Shown piece by piece: positions 45,603 to 54,204 of a DNA stretch of 64,000 nucleotides. Where the stretch lies: NCBI RefSeq assembly GCF_017876795.1, contig NZ_JAGIOR010000001.1, forward strand, positions 124,001 to 188,000, read 5' to 3'. The DNA comes from Rhizobium leguminosarum (GTDB taxonomy: Bacteria; Pseudomonadota; Alphaproteobacteria; Rhizobiales; Rhizobiaceae). The notes below the pieces were generated by a model, which had not been told where the DNA came from, did not search any database, and saw nothing but the letters and a program-made list of their open reading frames with translations. The position numbers were made by a program, and so were the translations under genes. How positions within the stretch are numbered: position 1 is the first letter of the stretch; every line of letters starts with the position of its first letter.

Positions 45603-46283
45603 TCAAGGAACATCTAGCCGAGCACCAAGCGATCTTGGCGGATTGATGCGCCCCATGCCTGCCTTCGCTTTTTCGCTGTCCCGACCCGGCGGCGCTCCGA
45701 AGAGACGCTTGTACTCACGGCTGAACTGCGAGGCGCTCTCATAGCCGACCGCAAAGCCAACCTCGGCCGCACCCGCTTGGTTTGCGATCATGCGACGGCG
45801 TGCCTCGTGGAGCCGAATATACTTCTGATATTGAAGCGGGCTCACGGCGGCCACAGCTTTAAAGCGGCTGTAAAAAATGGAAACGCTCATGCCCGTGAGC
45901 GCAGCGACCGCCTTGAAGTCGAGGCGCTCAGTATAATGGTCGCGGATGTAAGCCATGGCCTTTCGGATGTGCGACAGGCGCGAGTCGGATCCGGCGATCT
46001 GACGGAGCAGGCCGCCGTGCGGTCCCATTAGCAGCCGAAACATGAGCTCGTGCTCCACAGGCTGTGCCATGACCGGGATTTCGGCTGGGCGATCGAGCAG
46101 CTCCAATAGTCTTCGCCAGGCGCCCAGAAGCGAAGCGCTCGCGGTGCTAACGCCGTATCCCAACTCAATCGGCATTTCCGGTATCGCGGCCATTTCGAGC
46201 AGGAGGTCCGAGAGCAGCGCCGGGTCCAGAAACAAACCGATTGCGACAAACGGTCGATCATCCGACGCTTCATAGTGGCGCGA
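45603..46283 (-). pseudogene. AraC-family regulator, 5'-truncated
   Basis: The open frame begins after a TAG at 46284-46286 and covers the last ~226 residues of an AraC protein with an AraC_N-type ligand domain (RPFVAIGLFLDPALLSDLL) and two C-terminal helix-turn-helix motifs (AVAALTGMSVSIFYSRFKAV, VGFAVGYESASQFSREYKRL). About 80-90 N-terminal residues are missing and the upstream sequence (EFLDGGNVEIVA in another frame) hints at a frameshift. No ATG with a ribosome-binding site is present; a TTG at 46235 could start a shorter form. Probably non-functional. Confidence 0.7.
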
Positions 46284-46624
46284 CTATTTCGACGTTACCG
46301 CCGTCCAGAAATTCGCCGCCGGCTGAGATGCTGGCTCGCGAACGATAAATAATCGAGGGGGAGTGAGGGGGAGTACCCTGGAGTAGTATCGCATAGCGCA
46401 GGACACTCGAGCGAATCCTAGGCCATCGATAGTCGATAGATTCTGGGCGACCCGCAGACCTGCCGCTCTGTTGGGCGTCTCTGCGCTCTTCGAACGGCGC
46501 CCATACGCCGTCAGGCCCACCCCAACCTTCGCGACCTTGTGGCCTTCAAATATTCGGTCGCGCGCTGCTCGAAGAAGTTAGCGCGCGACCAGTTCTCGGC
46601 GTCAATCACACGGTCGTAGATCGA
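46284..46624. other. Gap upstream of the AraC remnant
   Basis: About 340 bp. It contains no intact gene. A minus-strand stretch ending near 46284 may be the decayed N-terminal part of the AraC gene, but I could not align it with confidence. No promoter or repeat stands out. Confidence 0.35.
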
Positions 46625-47224
46625 TTACTGCTCCTTCTTGAACAAATCCTGGAAGATGAGCTGGCCCCAAGTGCGGCCGCGTGCGTGCACCAGCGCGCCG
46701 CCCTCGTTGAGCTTTCCCAGCTTGACGGGTGCGAACCCGAGTTGTTTGACCAAGGCCGCCACGGGAGCGATCGCCTCCTCGTCGTCGCTCGACAGGAAGA
46801 CGACCCGGTGGCCGCCCTCGACGATCGGATCGGCAGCCAGGGTGGCCGCAACCAGGTGATTGAAACCTTTCACCAGTTTGGCGCCGGTGAACGCCTTCGC
46901 GACGAAGGCGGAGGACGGGAGACCGTCCAACTCCTCAGGCGGAACTAACGCGTTCATCGCGTCGATGACCGTCTTGCCTTTCCAGCTCGGCACGGCCTTC
47001 GCAACCTCGCGATGCTCCCCGAACGGGACCGCCAAGATGATTGTGTCGGCCTCGAGTGCATGCTGCAGCGACTTGGCGACGACCGTGGGTCCAATCGCCC
47101 GAGCCTGCAGCGCCAACGCCTCGGGCGGCCGGCGGCTCGCGACGGTCACGTCGATGCTTTTACGGGCGAAGGCGTGGGCGAGGGCCTGGCCTACCGAACC
47201 GAATCCTACAATCGCATAGCTCAT
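46625..47224 (-). CDS. NADPH-dependent F420-reductase-like oxidoreductase
   Basis: A 199-residue Rossmann protein of the F420_oxidored (NADP oxidoreductase, coenzyme F420-dependent) family. It starts SYAIVGFGSVGQALAHAFAR and has TIILAVPFGEHREVAKAV, AKAFTGAKLVKGFNHLVA and VFLSSDDEEAIAPVAALV. Rhizobia do not make F420 as far as is known, so the partner is likely another cofactor or substrate. It lies downstream of the SDR gene on the same strand, after 166 bp. Confidence 0.82.
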   Translation of the reverse strand: MSYAIVGFGSVGQALAHAFARKSIDVTVASRRPPEALALQARAIGPTVVAKSLQHALEADTIILAVPFGEHREVAKAVPSWKGKTVIDAMNALVPPEELDGLPSSAFVAKAFTGAKLVKGFNHLVAATLAADPIVEGGHRVVFLSSDDEEAIAPVAALVKQLGFAPVKLGKLNEGGALVHARGRTWGQLIFQDLFKKEQ

Positions 47225-47390
47225 AATGCTTTCTCCTATCCGTGTTGATACTGATTCCCGGCCTTCAACGGCGCCGGGTTATATTTCGCTGCGCGGCGAC
47301 CTTCGCGAGATCTTCCGGAGGCTTCTGATGAGTGCGGCAGAACACATCGGGAGCTCGCTTCACCAGCGCCAGCCGCGGGACCGCGCCGGG

Positions 47391-48128
47391 TCAGACCTGA
47401 GCCATGCCCCCGTCGACAACGAGATCGATGGCCGTCGTGAAGCGACTGTCGTCCGAGGCGAGATAGAGGACCGCAGCCGCGATCTCCTTAGAAAGCCCGA
47501 AGCGTCCCAACGGAACCAGCGAGACGAAGAAGTCCGTCAAATCCTTAGAAATTTGGGCGAAGGCCGCCGTGTCACCGATCGCTCCCGGACTAATGCTGTT
47601 CACCCGGATTTTGCGGTCCTTCAAGTCGTTCGCCCAGCTTCGCGCGAACGACCTGACCGCCGCCTTGGCAGCCGCGTAGACGCTTGCTCCGGCAAATCCC
47701 TTGAGGTGCGCATTCGAGGCGTTGAGGATGATCGAGCCGCCGTCGCGCATCAGGGGTAGCGCCTTTTGGACAGTGAACAGTGTACCGCGGACGTTGAGAT
47801 CGAGCGTATCGTCGACCAACTGCTCCGAGATCAACCCGATCGGCTTGTCGACTTCTCCGCCGCCGGCGCTGGCGAAGACGATGTCGATGTGGCCCTTTAC
47901 GGATTTCACCTTCTCGTAGAGCCGGTCGAGATCCGCCAGGTCGGCGGAGTCGGCGCGCACGCCGGTCACGTTGCGACCAATCGCCTTCACCGCCTCGTCG
48001 AGGACCTCCTGCCGCCGGCCGGTGATGAACACATAGGCCCCTTCTTCGACGAATAGTTTCGCCGTCTCAAGCGCCATACCGGAGGTACCACCCGTGATGA
48101 CTGCAACCTTACCTTCAAGCTTTCCCAT
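47391..48128 (-). CDS. SDR-family oxidoreductase
   Basis: A 245-residue classical short-chain dehydrogenase. The cofactor loop is VITGGTSGMALETAKLF, and the catalytic Ser-Tyr-x-x-x-Lys set is in SIILNASNAHLKGFAGASVYAAAKAAVRSF (N-A-S, then Y-x-x-x-K). The conserved VDGGMAQV end is present. The glycine-rich loop is slightly atypical. It sits divergent to the LysR remnant at 48398, which may have been its regulator. Confidence 0.88.
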   Translation of the reverse strand: MGKLEGKVAVITGGTSGMALETAKLFVEEGAYVFITGRRQEVLDEAVKAIGRNVTGVRADSADLADLDRLYEKVKSVKGHIDIVFASAGGGEVDKPIGLISEQLVDDTLDLNVRGTLFTVQKALPLMRDGGSIILNASNAHLKGFAGASVYAAAKAAVRSFARSWANDLKDRKIRVNSISPGAIGDTAAFAQISKDLTDFFVSLVPLGRFGLSKEIAAAVLYLASDDSRFTTAIDLVVDGGMAQV

Positions 48129-48397
48129 ACCTTCTCCTGTCGGGGTGTCGGGACAGCATCTGGCCCCGAGACCGTCGAAATGGGTCCGCCGGCATCAGTT
48201 GTTGAGTGCGGAAGCGCGCACATCGGTGGTGCAAAATCGATCCGGCTGGACGATTGACGCCAACCGCGACGATCGGCGTCCGCCCTTCGGAATTGGGCCG
48301 CGCTCGTCGTGCATAAGCTATGATGACCGCCCGTACCGCTGTACGATGCGTTAGATACGGGCTTTGGAAGGCGCACCGGGCGGTGCGGGATTGCACC

Positions 48398-48958
48398 ATG
48401 ATCGACTGGGATGACATTCGCTACTTTCTTGCCGTGGCGCGCGGAGGCTCAGTGCGGGCCGCCGCCGAGGGCCTCGGGGTGTATCACTCGACCGTGCTGC
48501 GACGCATCGCACAGCTCGAGGAACGCCTCGGGGCGCAGATGTTCGAAAAGCTGCCTTCGGGCTACCGTCTGACGGCTGCGGGCGAGGAGGTCCTCGAGCT
48601 GGCGAACCAGATGGAAGCGTCGTCGCACCAGCTGGAGACGCGCGTCTTCGGTCGCGACCAGAGCGTGCGCGGGCTCCTGCGGGTGACGTTGGCTCCGACC
48701 CTTGCGACACATCTGCTCATGCCGGACCTCGCCGATTTCGCGCTTCTGCATCCGGACATCGAGATGGAGATCGTGTCGTCCGGCGAGCTGGTAAATCTGA
48801 CCAACCGAGAGGCCGATGTCGCGATCCGCGTCGTTTACGACCGCAAAACCCTGCCGCTCAATCTTCACGGCCTGAAGGGACCGGAGCTGTTCGGCGGCGT
48901 CTATATGTCTCGCGATCGACTGGCCGCGTGGCATGCGGGTGCAACGGATCCCATCCGG
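48398..48958 (+). pseudogene. LysR-type regulator, 3'-truncated
   Basis: The ATG at 48398 opens a LysR protein with a normal N-terminal helix-turn-helix (DDIRYFLAVARGGSVRAAAE, VYHSTVLRRIAQLEERLG) and the start of the effector domain (LLRVTLAPTLATHLLMPDLA). Recognisable LysR coding stops near 48958 after ATDPIRW. The following bases are the antisense of a WYL-regulator fragment, so the frame continues to 49261 with meaningless sequence. About 100 C-terminal residues are lost. It is divergent to the SDR at 47391. Confidence 0.75.
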
Positions 48959-48959
48959 T

Positions 48960-49257
48960 GGAACTCGCACCAGGCAACAATCAAGCGAGTTGCTTCATCG
49001 AAACCGAGTATGATCGGCCACACGACCCGCTCAGTCTCCTTCCCAGTATTGGATCGATATCGCAGGCGAAGCTTTCGACCTTCACGGATCGCACGACGCA
49101 GTTCGTTCGTGTCAGCCATGTCCGGAGTGATCCTGCCAGGCTTTGCTCCAACGCTTGGCTCGGCGATGTATGGACGCAGCCTTTCGGGGATAACGGCAGC
49201 GATCTTGCTCATTACGTTGTCGGACCTTGTCGATCCGGCAAGTCCTTGGTCAAGACC
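48960..49257 (-). pseudogene. Fragment of a YafY-type WYL regulator
   Basis: On the minus strand, this segment encodes SDNVMSKIAAVIPERLRPYI, later RRAIREGRKLRLRYRS and TERVVWPIILGFDEATRLIVAWCE, which is the WYL domain core of a YafY-type protein. It aligns well with the intact WYL regulator at 63305-64000. Both ends are cut: at the LysR junction near 48959 and by a TAG at 49258-49260. It is a rearrangement scar. Confidence 0.75.
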
Positions 49258-49274
49258 CTAACGAGGAGAGCGCC

Positions 49275-49471
49275 GTGAGAGACCTGATCCTGAAGATGTC
49301 CATATCGGTCGATCCCCCGTGGCGCTGGGCAAAGGCCTGCCGTTATTCTCCGAACTCACCGCGCCAAAGCCTCTCAAGCTGATGAGCTCGAAGGCCTTTC
49401 CGGGCGGCGCGGTGGCGCAGATCTATCGGCCGGCGTTAAACACCATCGCCGTCGAGGTCGGCCGGCTTTAG
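49275..49471 (+). pseudogene. RibD-C/DHFR-family gene with large internal deletion
   Basis: The GTG at 49275, after GAGGAG, starts MRDLILKMSISVD, the usual start of dihydrofolate-reductase-like RibD-C proteins. Right after this, the sequence shifts frame to ALGKGLPLFSELTAPKPLKL and ends AQIYRPA..., which belongs to the C-terminal end of the same family. About 120 central residues are missing and the two parts are out of frame. Its stop overlaps the YbhB-like gene's stop. Confidence 0.7.
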
Positions 49472-50004
49472 CGGCCGTAGGTGACTTCGACGGAGGCCTT
49501 GTCGAGCGTATTTGCCCTGACATAGAAACCGACCATGGCGCCAGGCGCGGTATCGGGAAGCGGCAATTTGTCGACCGAGAGCGCGTAGACGGTGAACTGG
49601 TAATGGTGCGGCGTATCGCCGGCCGGCGGGCAGGCGCCGCCATATCCTGAGATACCAAAATCCGTGTGACCTTCCACGGCGCCTGCGGGAAGCTTTTTGT
49701 CACCGGTGGCGATGTTCGAGGTATCTGCGGGAATGTTGAACACCGACCAATGCCACCAGCCCGAACCGGTCGGAGCGTCCGGATCGTAAGCCATGATGGC
49801 GAAGCTCTTAGTCGCCTTGGGACCACCCGACCAGACCAGTTCCGGCGAGATGTTGTTGCCGGCGCAGCCGAAGCCGTTGAAGACCTGCGCATCGGCCATG
49901 GACTTGCCTGAAGTCAGATCTTTCGAGGTGAGCTTCATTTCGGCATGGGCGGCGGTGGCGCCGAAGACGGATGCGGCGAGAAGGACTGCTGTTATGAGAT
50001 GCAT
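49468..50004 (-). CDS. YbhB/YbcL-type PEBP-like secreted protein
   Basis: A 178-residue protein with a signal peptide (MHLITAVLLAASVFGATAAHA). The PEBP-fold motifs are GFGCAGNNISPELVW, MAYDPDAPTGSGWWHWSVF, GGACPPAGDTPHHYQFTVYA. The family (Raf-kinase-inhibitor-like) binds phosphorylated ligands in eukaryotes; the bacterial role is unknown. The ATG at 50004 opens the signal peptide. Its 3' end overlaps the RibD-C remnant by a few bases. Confidence 0.88.
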   Translation of the reverse strand: MHLITAVLLAASVFGATAAHAEMKLTSKDLTSGKSMADAQVFNGFGCAGNNISPELVWSGGPKATKSFAIMAYDPDAPTGSGWWHWSVFNIPADTSNIATGDKKLPAGAVEGHTDFGISGYGGACPPAGDTPHHYQFTVYALSVDKLPLPDTAPGAMVGFYVRANTLDKASVEVTYGR

Positions 50005-50042
50005 GCTGTTTTCCTGCGGTTGATAATGCAGGAAAACTATCG

Positions 50043-50927
50043 TCACGGAGCAGGTGCATCTGCCCCGCTCTGCTCAACTTCTGCCCCGATCCGCTCAAAA
50101 CGCTCAGATCCGCCCCGCACATGGCGCGGATTGACGCCAAACCGCTCTTTGAACCGCGCCGAGAATTGCGACGGAGAATCGTAGCCGACCTCAAGCGCAA
50201 CCTGCGCCATCGGCAGGGCTGTGGTTTGAATGAGGCCCAAGGCGCGATTCATTCGTGTATCGCTCAAGATCTCGCTGAAACCGGTATCCTCGGCGGCCAG
50301 CTTACGCCTCAGCGTCGCTTCGCTCATGTTGAAGGCGCGCGCCGCCTGCCCCAGCGTCCAATCAAAGGCCGTATCACCTTCAATCATCTGCCTCAGCCGA
50401 TCCTCAAACCGAGGGCTCTGGCATTGACCCAGCACCGCTCCGCAGAGCGCAAACCAGGTGATCAGCTCCATCAGCCGCGCCTTGGCAATGGCGCCGGGAA
50501 GCCGCGTCAGATTGCCGGGCTGACAGCAATAGTCAAACAATGCCGCTGCTTCCTCCGGCAAGTTTGAGGCGCCTGCCGGGACAGGCCGAGATGGAACGGC
50601 AACCGACCCCATGCTGCTATAGGCATCCTCGAAGAGCGGTCTGGGAACAGGAAGCGCCAGGGTCTGATATCTCTGCGGCGCCCTGGGAATATTCTCCATC
50701 GTCAACGGTCGATAGTCGGGCAGCAAGGCATATGCGCCCGCCTCGAGCCGCAACGCCTTATCATCCGCCATGACGATCTTCGTTCCGGATTGCACCTGGA
50801 TCAGCAAGGGGCTGGTATTGACCAGACGATAAAAACACGCCCGCCCACCTTGGCGGATCAAGGCCCTGGTTGGAACGGGAAAGACGTCGTCCAGCATAGG
50901 TTCTCCGGCAACGGGATGGATGATCAT
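50043..50927 (-). CDS. AraC-family transcriptional regulator
   Basis: A 294-residue regulator with a C-terminal AraC helix-turn-helix pair (LGQAARAFNMSEATLRRKLA, VALEVGYDSPSQFSARFKER) and an N-terminal cupin-like ligand domain. The start at 50927 is within the longer open frame and was chosen because the upstream stretch is Arg/His-rich and lacks domain character. It lies directly upstream of the YbhB-like gene on the same strand, 38 bp away, so co-transcription is possible. Confidence 0.83.
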   Translation of the reverse strand: MIIHPVAGEPMLDDVFPVPTRALIRQGGRACFYRLVNTSPLLIQVQSGTKIVMADDKALRLEAGAYALLPDYRPLTMENIPRAPQRYQTLALPVPRPLFEDAYSSMGSVAVPSRPVPAGASNLPEEAAALFDYCCQPGNLTRLPGAIAKARLMELITWFALCGAVLGQCQSPRFEDRLRQMIEGDTAFDWTLGQAARAFNMSEATLRRKLAAEDTGFSEILSDTRMNRALGLIQTTALPMAQVALEVGYDSPSQFSARFKERFGVNPRHVRGGSERFERIGAEVEQSGADAPAP

Positions 50928-51106
50928 GGCCTTCGGCTGCCAAGCCGGGGGATGGAAGCGATGATGGCGAGCACGGCAACAGACGCCCCTCGCCGCCGCG
51001 ATCCTTGGGGATCGGGATAGCAAAACCGCGGGCCGGGAGCAATGTTGAGCCGGGCTCATCGTCTTGCGGAGAATTGCTTAGATCAGCCGGGGGCAGAGAC
51101 CCATGT

Positions 51107-52003
51107 TTACCGCCGCTCGGGCTTACGGATACAGTCCACCAGCGCCCGCAGCTTCAGCGGCTGCCGCTGGCGTCGGGGATAATAGAGGTAGAAACCCGGA
51201 AAGGGCGGGCAGAAATCTTCGAGCAGCGGCACGAGTTCGCCGCGTTCGATATAGGCCTCAAAGGTTTCCGCCATGCCGAAGGTGATCCCGGCGCCGGCGC
51301 AGGCCATGCGGATCATCATCCCCATGTCGTTGGTGGTGACGGCGGGATCGACGGCGACGTCGAAGTCGCGATCATTTTCGGTGAATTCCCAGCGATACGG
51401 CGCTGTATCGGGGCGCGGTCGCCATCCGATGCAGGCGTGGTTCTGCAGTTCGCCGGGATGGCGGGGACGGCCGCGGCGTTCGAGGTAGGCGGGCGATGCC
51501 GCCGCGCATTGTCGCTGCGGCTCGGAGACCGAGATCGCGATCCTATCCTGCTCGATCACTTCGCCGAGCCGGACGCCGGCGTCGAAGCCGGCCTCGACGA
51601 TATCGAATTCGTCATCGGTGACGGTGATATCGAGTTTGATCTCAGGGCAGGCTTGCATGAACCCGGCCAACAAGGTGCCGGACAGAAAGCTCTCGGCGAT
51701 CGAGGAAACGGTGATCCTCAGCAGGCCGCTCGGGCGCGCCTGCATCTCCCGCACCGTCTGCATCGCATCCTTGACCTGCCGGACCGATGGGCGAACCGCC
51801 TCGAAGAACACGTCGCCGGCTTCGGTCAGGCTGACGCTGCGCGTCGTGCGCTGGACCAGCGCAACGCCAAGACGATCCTCCAGACGCTGCAGGGCCTGAC
51901 TGACCGCAGAGCGGGTGACGCCAAGCCGCTCGCCGGCCAGCCGGAAGTTCCGCGCTTCTGCCACGGCGAGAAAGACTGAAATGCCTTCGAGATCATCTAC
52001 CAT
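51107..52003 (-). CDS. LysR-family transcriptional regulator
   Basis: A 298-residue LTTR. N-terminal helix-turn-helix: LEGISVFLAVAEARNFRLAG, GVTRSAVSQALQRLEDRLG. The effector domain follows: LLRITVSSIAESFLSGTLLA. It is divergent to the Atu4866-like/SDR genes, and a T-N11-A dyad lies next to its start codon, so it likely controls that divergent set and itself. The inducer is unknown. Confidence 0.9.
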   Translation of the reverse strand: MVDDLEGISVFLAVAEARNFRLAGERLGVTRSAVSQALQRLEDRLGVALVQRTTRSVSLTEAGDVFFEAVRPSVRQVKDAMQTVREMQARPSGLLRITVSSIAESFLSGTLLAGFMQACPEIKLDITVTDDEFDIVEAGFDAGVRLGEVIEQDRIAISVSEPQRQCAAASPAYLERRGRPRHPGELQNHACIGWRPRPDTAPYRWEFTENDRDFDVAVDPAVTTNDMGMMIRMACAGAGITFGMAETFEAYIERGELVPLLEDFCPPFPGFYLYYPRRQRQPLKLRALVDCIRKPERR

Positions 52004-52005
52004 TG

Positions 52006-52020
52006 GTTAGCAGCTCTAAC
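52006..52020. promoter_or_regulatory. LysR-type dyad (GTTAGCAGCTCTAAC)
   Basis: A 5+5 dyad GTTAG / CTAAC with a 5-bp centre; it contains the T-N11-A arrangement favoured by LysR proteins. It begins 3 bp upstream of the LysR start codon and about 110 bp upstream of the divergent small gene at 52131, a fitting position for autoregulation and divergent control. Confidence 0.55.
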
Positions 52021-52130
52021 CACGCCATCTCGCATTGGCAACTTAATCAACTCGATGGGGCGGACTATCTTTCTCTCCGAGGTCAGGCAAGGCAGCAGTG
52101 ATGTGCAGACCTCTTTCGAAAGGAAGAACG

Positions 52131-52295
52131 ATGCGAAAGATTTCCAAGTGCGCTGTTCTGCAGATTTTCGCCGTCACCACCCTGGCCGGCCCGGCGATCG
52201 GCCCCGCGGATGCCGTCTCAACGACCGGCGATCCGTACGTCAACAAACAAACGAGAACACGATGCAGCAACATCCCTATGTCGGCATGTGGGTGA
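52131..52295 (+). CDS. Short secreted leader-like frame preceding the Atu4866-like gene
   Basis: A 54-residue frame with a good AGGAAG ribosome-binding site. It encodes a Sec signal (MRKISKCAVLQIFAVTTLAG..PADA) and a short tail, and its last 34 bp overlap the Atu4866-like gene in another frame. Either it is a real small secreted peptide, or it is the leader of an originally exported Atu4866-like protein separated by a frameshift. I cannot decide between these. Confidence 0.45.
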   Translation: MRKISKCAVLQIFAVTTLAGPAIGPADAVSTTGDPYVNKQTRTRCSNIPMSACG

Positions 52296-52501
52296 CGGAC
52301 GATGGCCGTGTCCGCCACGAACTTCTGCCCAACGGCCGCTACGACGAGGCCCGCGGCAACCGGGAAAGCGCCTATCGAGGCCGTTACGAAGTCACCGGCC
52401 GCCACATCGAATACTGGGACGACACCGGCTTCACGGCCGACGGCGATTTCGTCGACGGCAACACACTCCATCATGGCGGCATGGTGTTTCGCCGCCAATA
52501 A
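52262..52501 (+). CDS. Atu4866-like small protein
   Basis: A 79-residue protein matching the Agrobacterium Atu4866 domain family (HPYVGMWVTDDGRVRHELLP, GRYEVTGRHIEYWDDTGFTA, LHHGGMVF). The fold is known from structural genomics as a small beta-barrel, with unknown function. The ATG has no clear ribosome-binding site and lies inside the 3' end of the leader-like frame at 52131, which may couple its translation. It is followed by two SDR genes. Confidence 0.78.
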   Translation: MQQHPYVGMWVTDDGRVRHELLPNGRYDEARGNRESAYRGRYEVTGRHIEYWDDTGFTADGDFVDGNTLHHGGMVFRRQ

Positions 52502-52547
52502 ACATCCCCCGGGATAAGGCCGTTTTCGGCCGGAAAGGATGACGATC

Positions 52548-53390
52548 ATGTCTTCCACCACACCCATCTGGTTCATCACCGGCGCTTCGTCCGGCCTCGG
52601 CCGGGCGCTTGCCGAAGCGGTTCTCGCCCGTGGCTGGCGCGCCGCCGTAACGGCGCGCAGACCCGAGACCCTCAAAGATCTCGCGGAAGAGCACGGCAGC
52701 CGCGCGCTTGCTCTCGCACTCGATGTGACGGACAGCCGCGCCATCGCCGGCGCGGTTCATGACGCCGAGAGACATTTCGGCGCGATCGACGTGCTCGTCA
52801 ACAATGCCGGCTACGGCTATCTCGCGGCGATCGAAGAGGGCGACGATGCGGAGATACGCGCCCAGTTCGAGACCAATGTCTTCGGATTGATCGATGTCAC
52901 CAAGCAGGTTCTGCCGGGCATGCGGGCACGCCGGCGGGGGCACATCTTCAACGTTTCCTCGCTCGGCGGGCTCGTCGCCTTCGCTGCCACCGGCTATTAC
53001 CACGCCACCAAATTTGCCGTCGAGGCCCTGTCGGAATCGCTTTCCCATGAGGTCAAGCCGCTTGGCATCGATGTGACGATCCTCGAGCCCGGTGCCTTCC
53101 GCACGGACTGGGCCGGCCGGTCGATGGTCGAATCCAGCACCGTTATCGACGACTATGCCGAGACATCGGGCAAGCGGCGCCAGGCCACGCGTTCGGTCTC
53201 CGGCAAACAGCCGGGCGATCCGGTTCGTGCCGCAGCCGCCATCCTATCGGCCTTCGAGGCGGAGGAGCCGCCGCTGCGTCTGCTGCTCGGCGCACCCGCG
53301 CTGCAGATCGGCCGCGAACGGCTCGATGCGCTACGCGGAAATTTCGACGCCTGGGCGGAGACGACGCTCAGCGCCGATTTCCCGAGCTGA
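52548..53390 (+). CDS. SDR-family oxidoreductase
   Basis: A 280-residue classical SDR. Cofactor loop FITGASSGLGRALAEAV, NNAGYGYLAAIEEG, catalytic FNVSSLGGLV and YYHATKFAVEALSE (S-Y-x-x-x-K). The start at 52548 has AAGG at a proper 9-nt distance, unlike the ATG at 52539. It follows the Atu4866-like gene and precedes a second SDR, likely in one operon under LysR control. Confidence 0.9.
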   Translation: MSSTTPIWFITGASSGLGRALAEAVLARGWRAAVTARRPETLKDLAEEHGSRALALALDVTDSRAIAGAVHDAERHFGAIDVLVNNAGYGYLAAIEEGDDAEIRAQFETNVFGLIDVTKQVLPGMRARRRGHIFNVSSLGGLVAFAATGYYHATKFAVEALSESLSHEVKPLGIDVTILEPGAFRTDWAGRSMVESSTVIDDYAETSGKRRQATRSVSGKQPGDPVRAAAAILSAFEAEEPPLRLLLGAPALQIGRERLDALRGNFDAWAETTLSADFPS

Positions 53391-53432
53391 TCGCACACCC
53401 AAAGAAACCTCAGTCTGCAAAAGGAGCTTGAA

Positions 53433-54168
53433 ATGTCGACTATCGAAGGAAAAGTCATCGCCATTACCGGGGCCAGCAGCGGCATCGGCGAGGCTGCTGC
53501 AAAGGTGCTGGCTGCGGCGGGCGCGCATCTCGTGATCGGCGCTCGCCGCACAGAGCGGCTGGAGACACTCGCCGGCGAAATCGAAGCCAAGGGCGGGACA
53601 GTGCGTCTGCGAAAGCTTGACGTCACCGACCGTTCTCAAGTGGAGGCCTTTGCGGGCTTTGCCAGGTCCGAATTCGGCCGGTTGGACGTTATCGTCAACA
53701 ATGCCGGCGTCATGCCGCTCTCGCCACTTGCGGCCCTCAAGGTCGACGAGTGGGACCGGATGGTCGACGTCAACATCAAGGGCGTGCTCTACGGCCATCG
53801 CCGCCGCCCTTCCGATCATGGAGGCGCAGGGATCCGGGCAGATCATCAACCTGGCTTCGATCGGCGGTCACAGCGTCTCGCCAACGGCCGCCGTCTATTG
53901 CGCGACGAAATTTGCGGTGCGGGCGATCTCGGACGGGTTGCGGCAGGAGACCGATCGCATCCGCGTCACCATCATCTCGCCGGGCACCACGACATCGGAA
54001 CTGGCCGACACGATCACCGATCCGACCGCGCGGGACGCCATGAAGGCTTTCAGGGCGGTCACGATCAGCCCTGAAGCTATCGCCAATTCGATCCTCTATG
54101 CCATCAGCCAGCCTGATGACGTCGATGTCAGCGAAATCATCATCCGGCCGACCGCCAGCCCACATTGA
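53433..54168 (+). pseudogene. SDR gene with a 1-bp frameshift
   Basis: The ATG at 53433 (after AAGGAG) opens an SDR frame (IAITGASSGIGEAAAKVL, IVNNAGVMPLSPLAAL) that goes out of frame after GVLYG at about 53795. The remainder, in the +1 frame, carries the catalytic AVYCATKFAVRAISDGLR and a complete C-terminus to 54168. The site reads TACGGCCATCGCC; removing one C restores GVLYGIAAALPIMEAQGSG. If real, the product lacks its catalytic Tyr-Lys; if a sequencing error, a normal ~245-residue SDR results. Confidence 0.8.
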
Positions 54169-54204
54169 GCAGTCGGTACTCCGGCTGAAGAGTGGCCCCG
54201 CCGC

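Noticed and set aside
48959..49261. Continuation of the LysR frame as a C-terminal domain
   Set aside because: The product there is Arg/Ser-rich and unlike LysR, while the opposite strand encodes a clear WYL-domain fragment.
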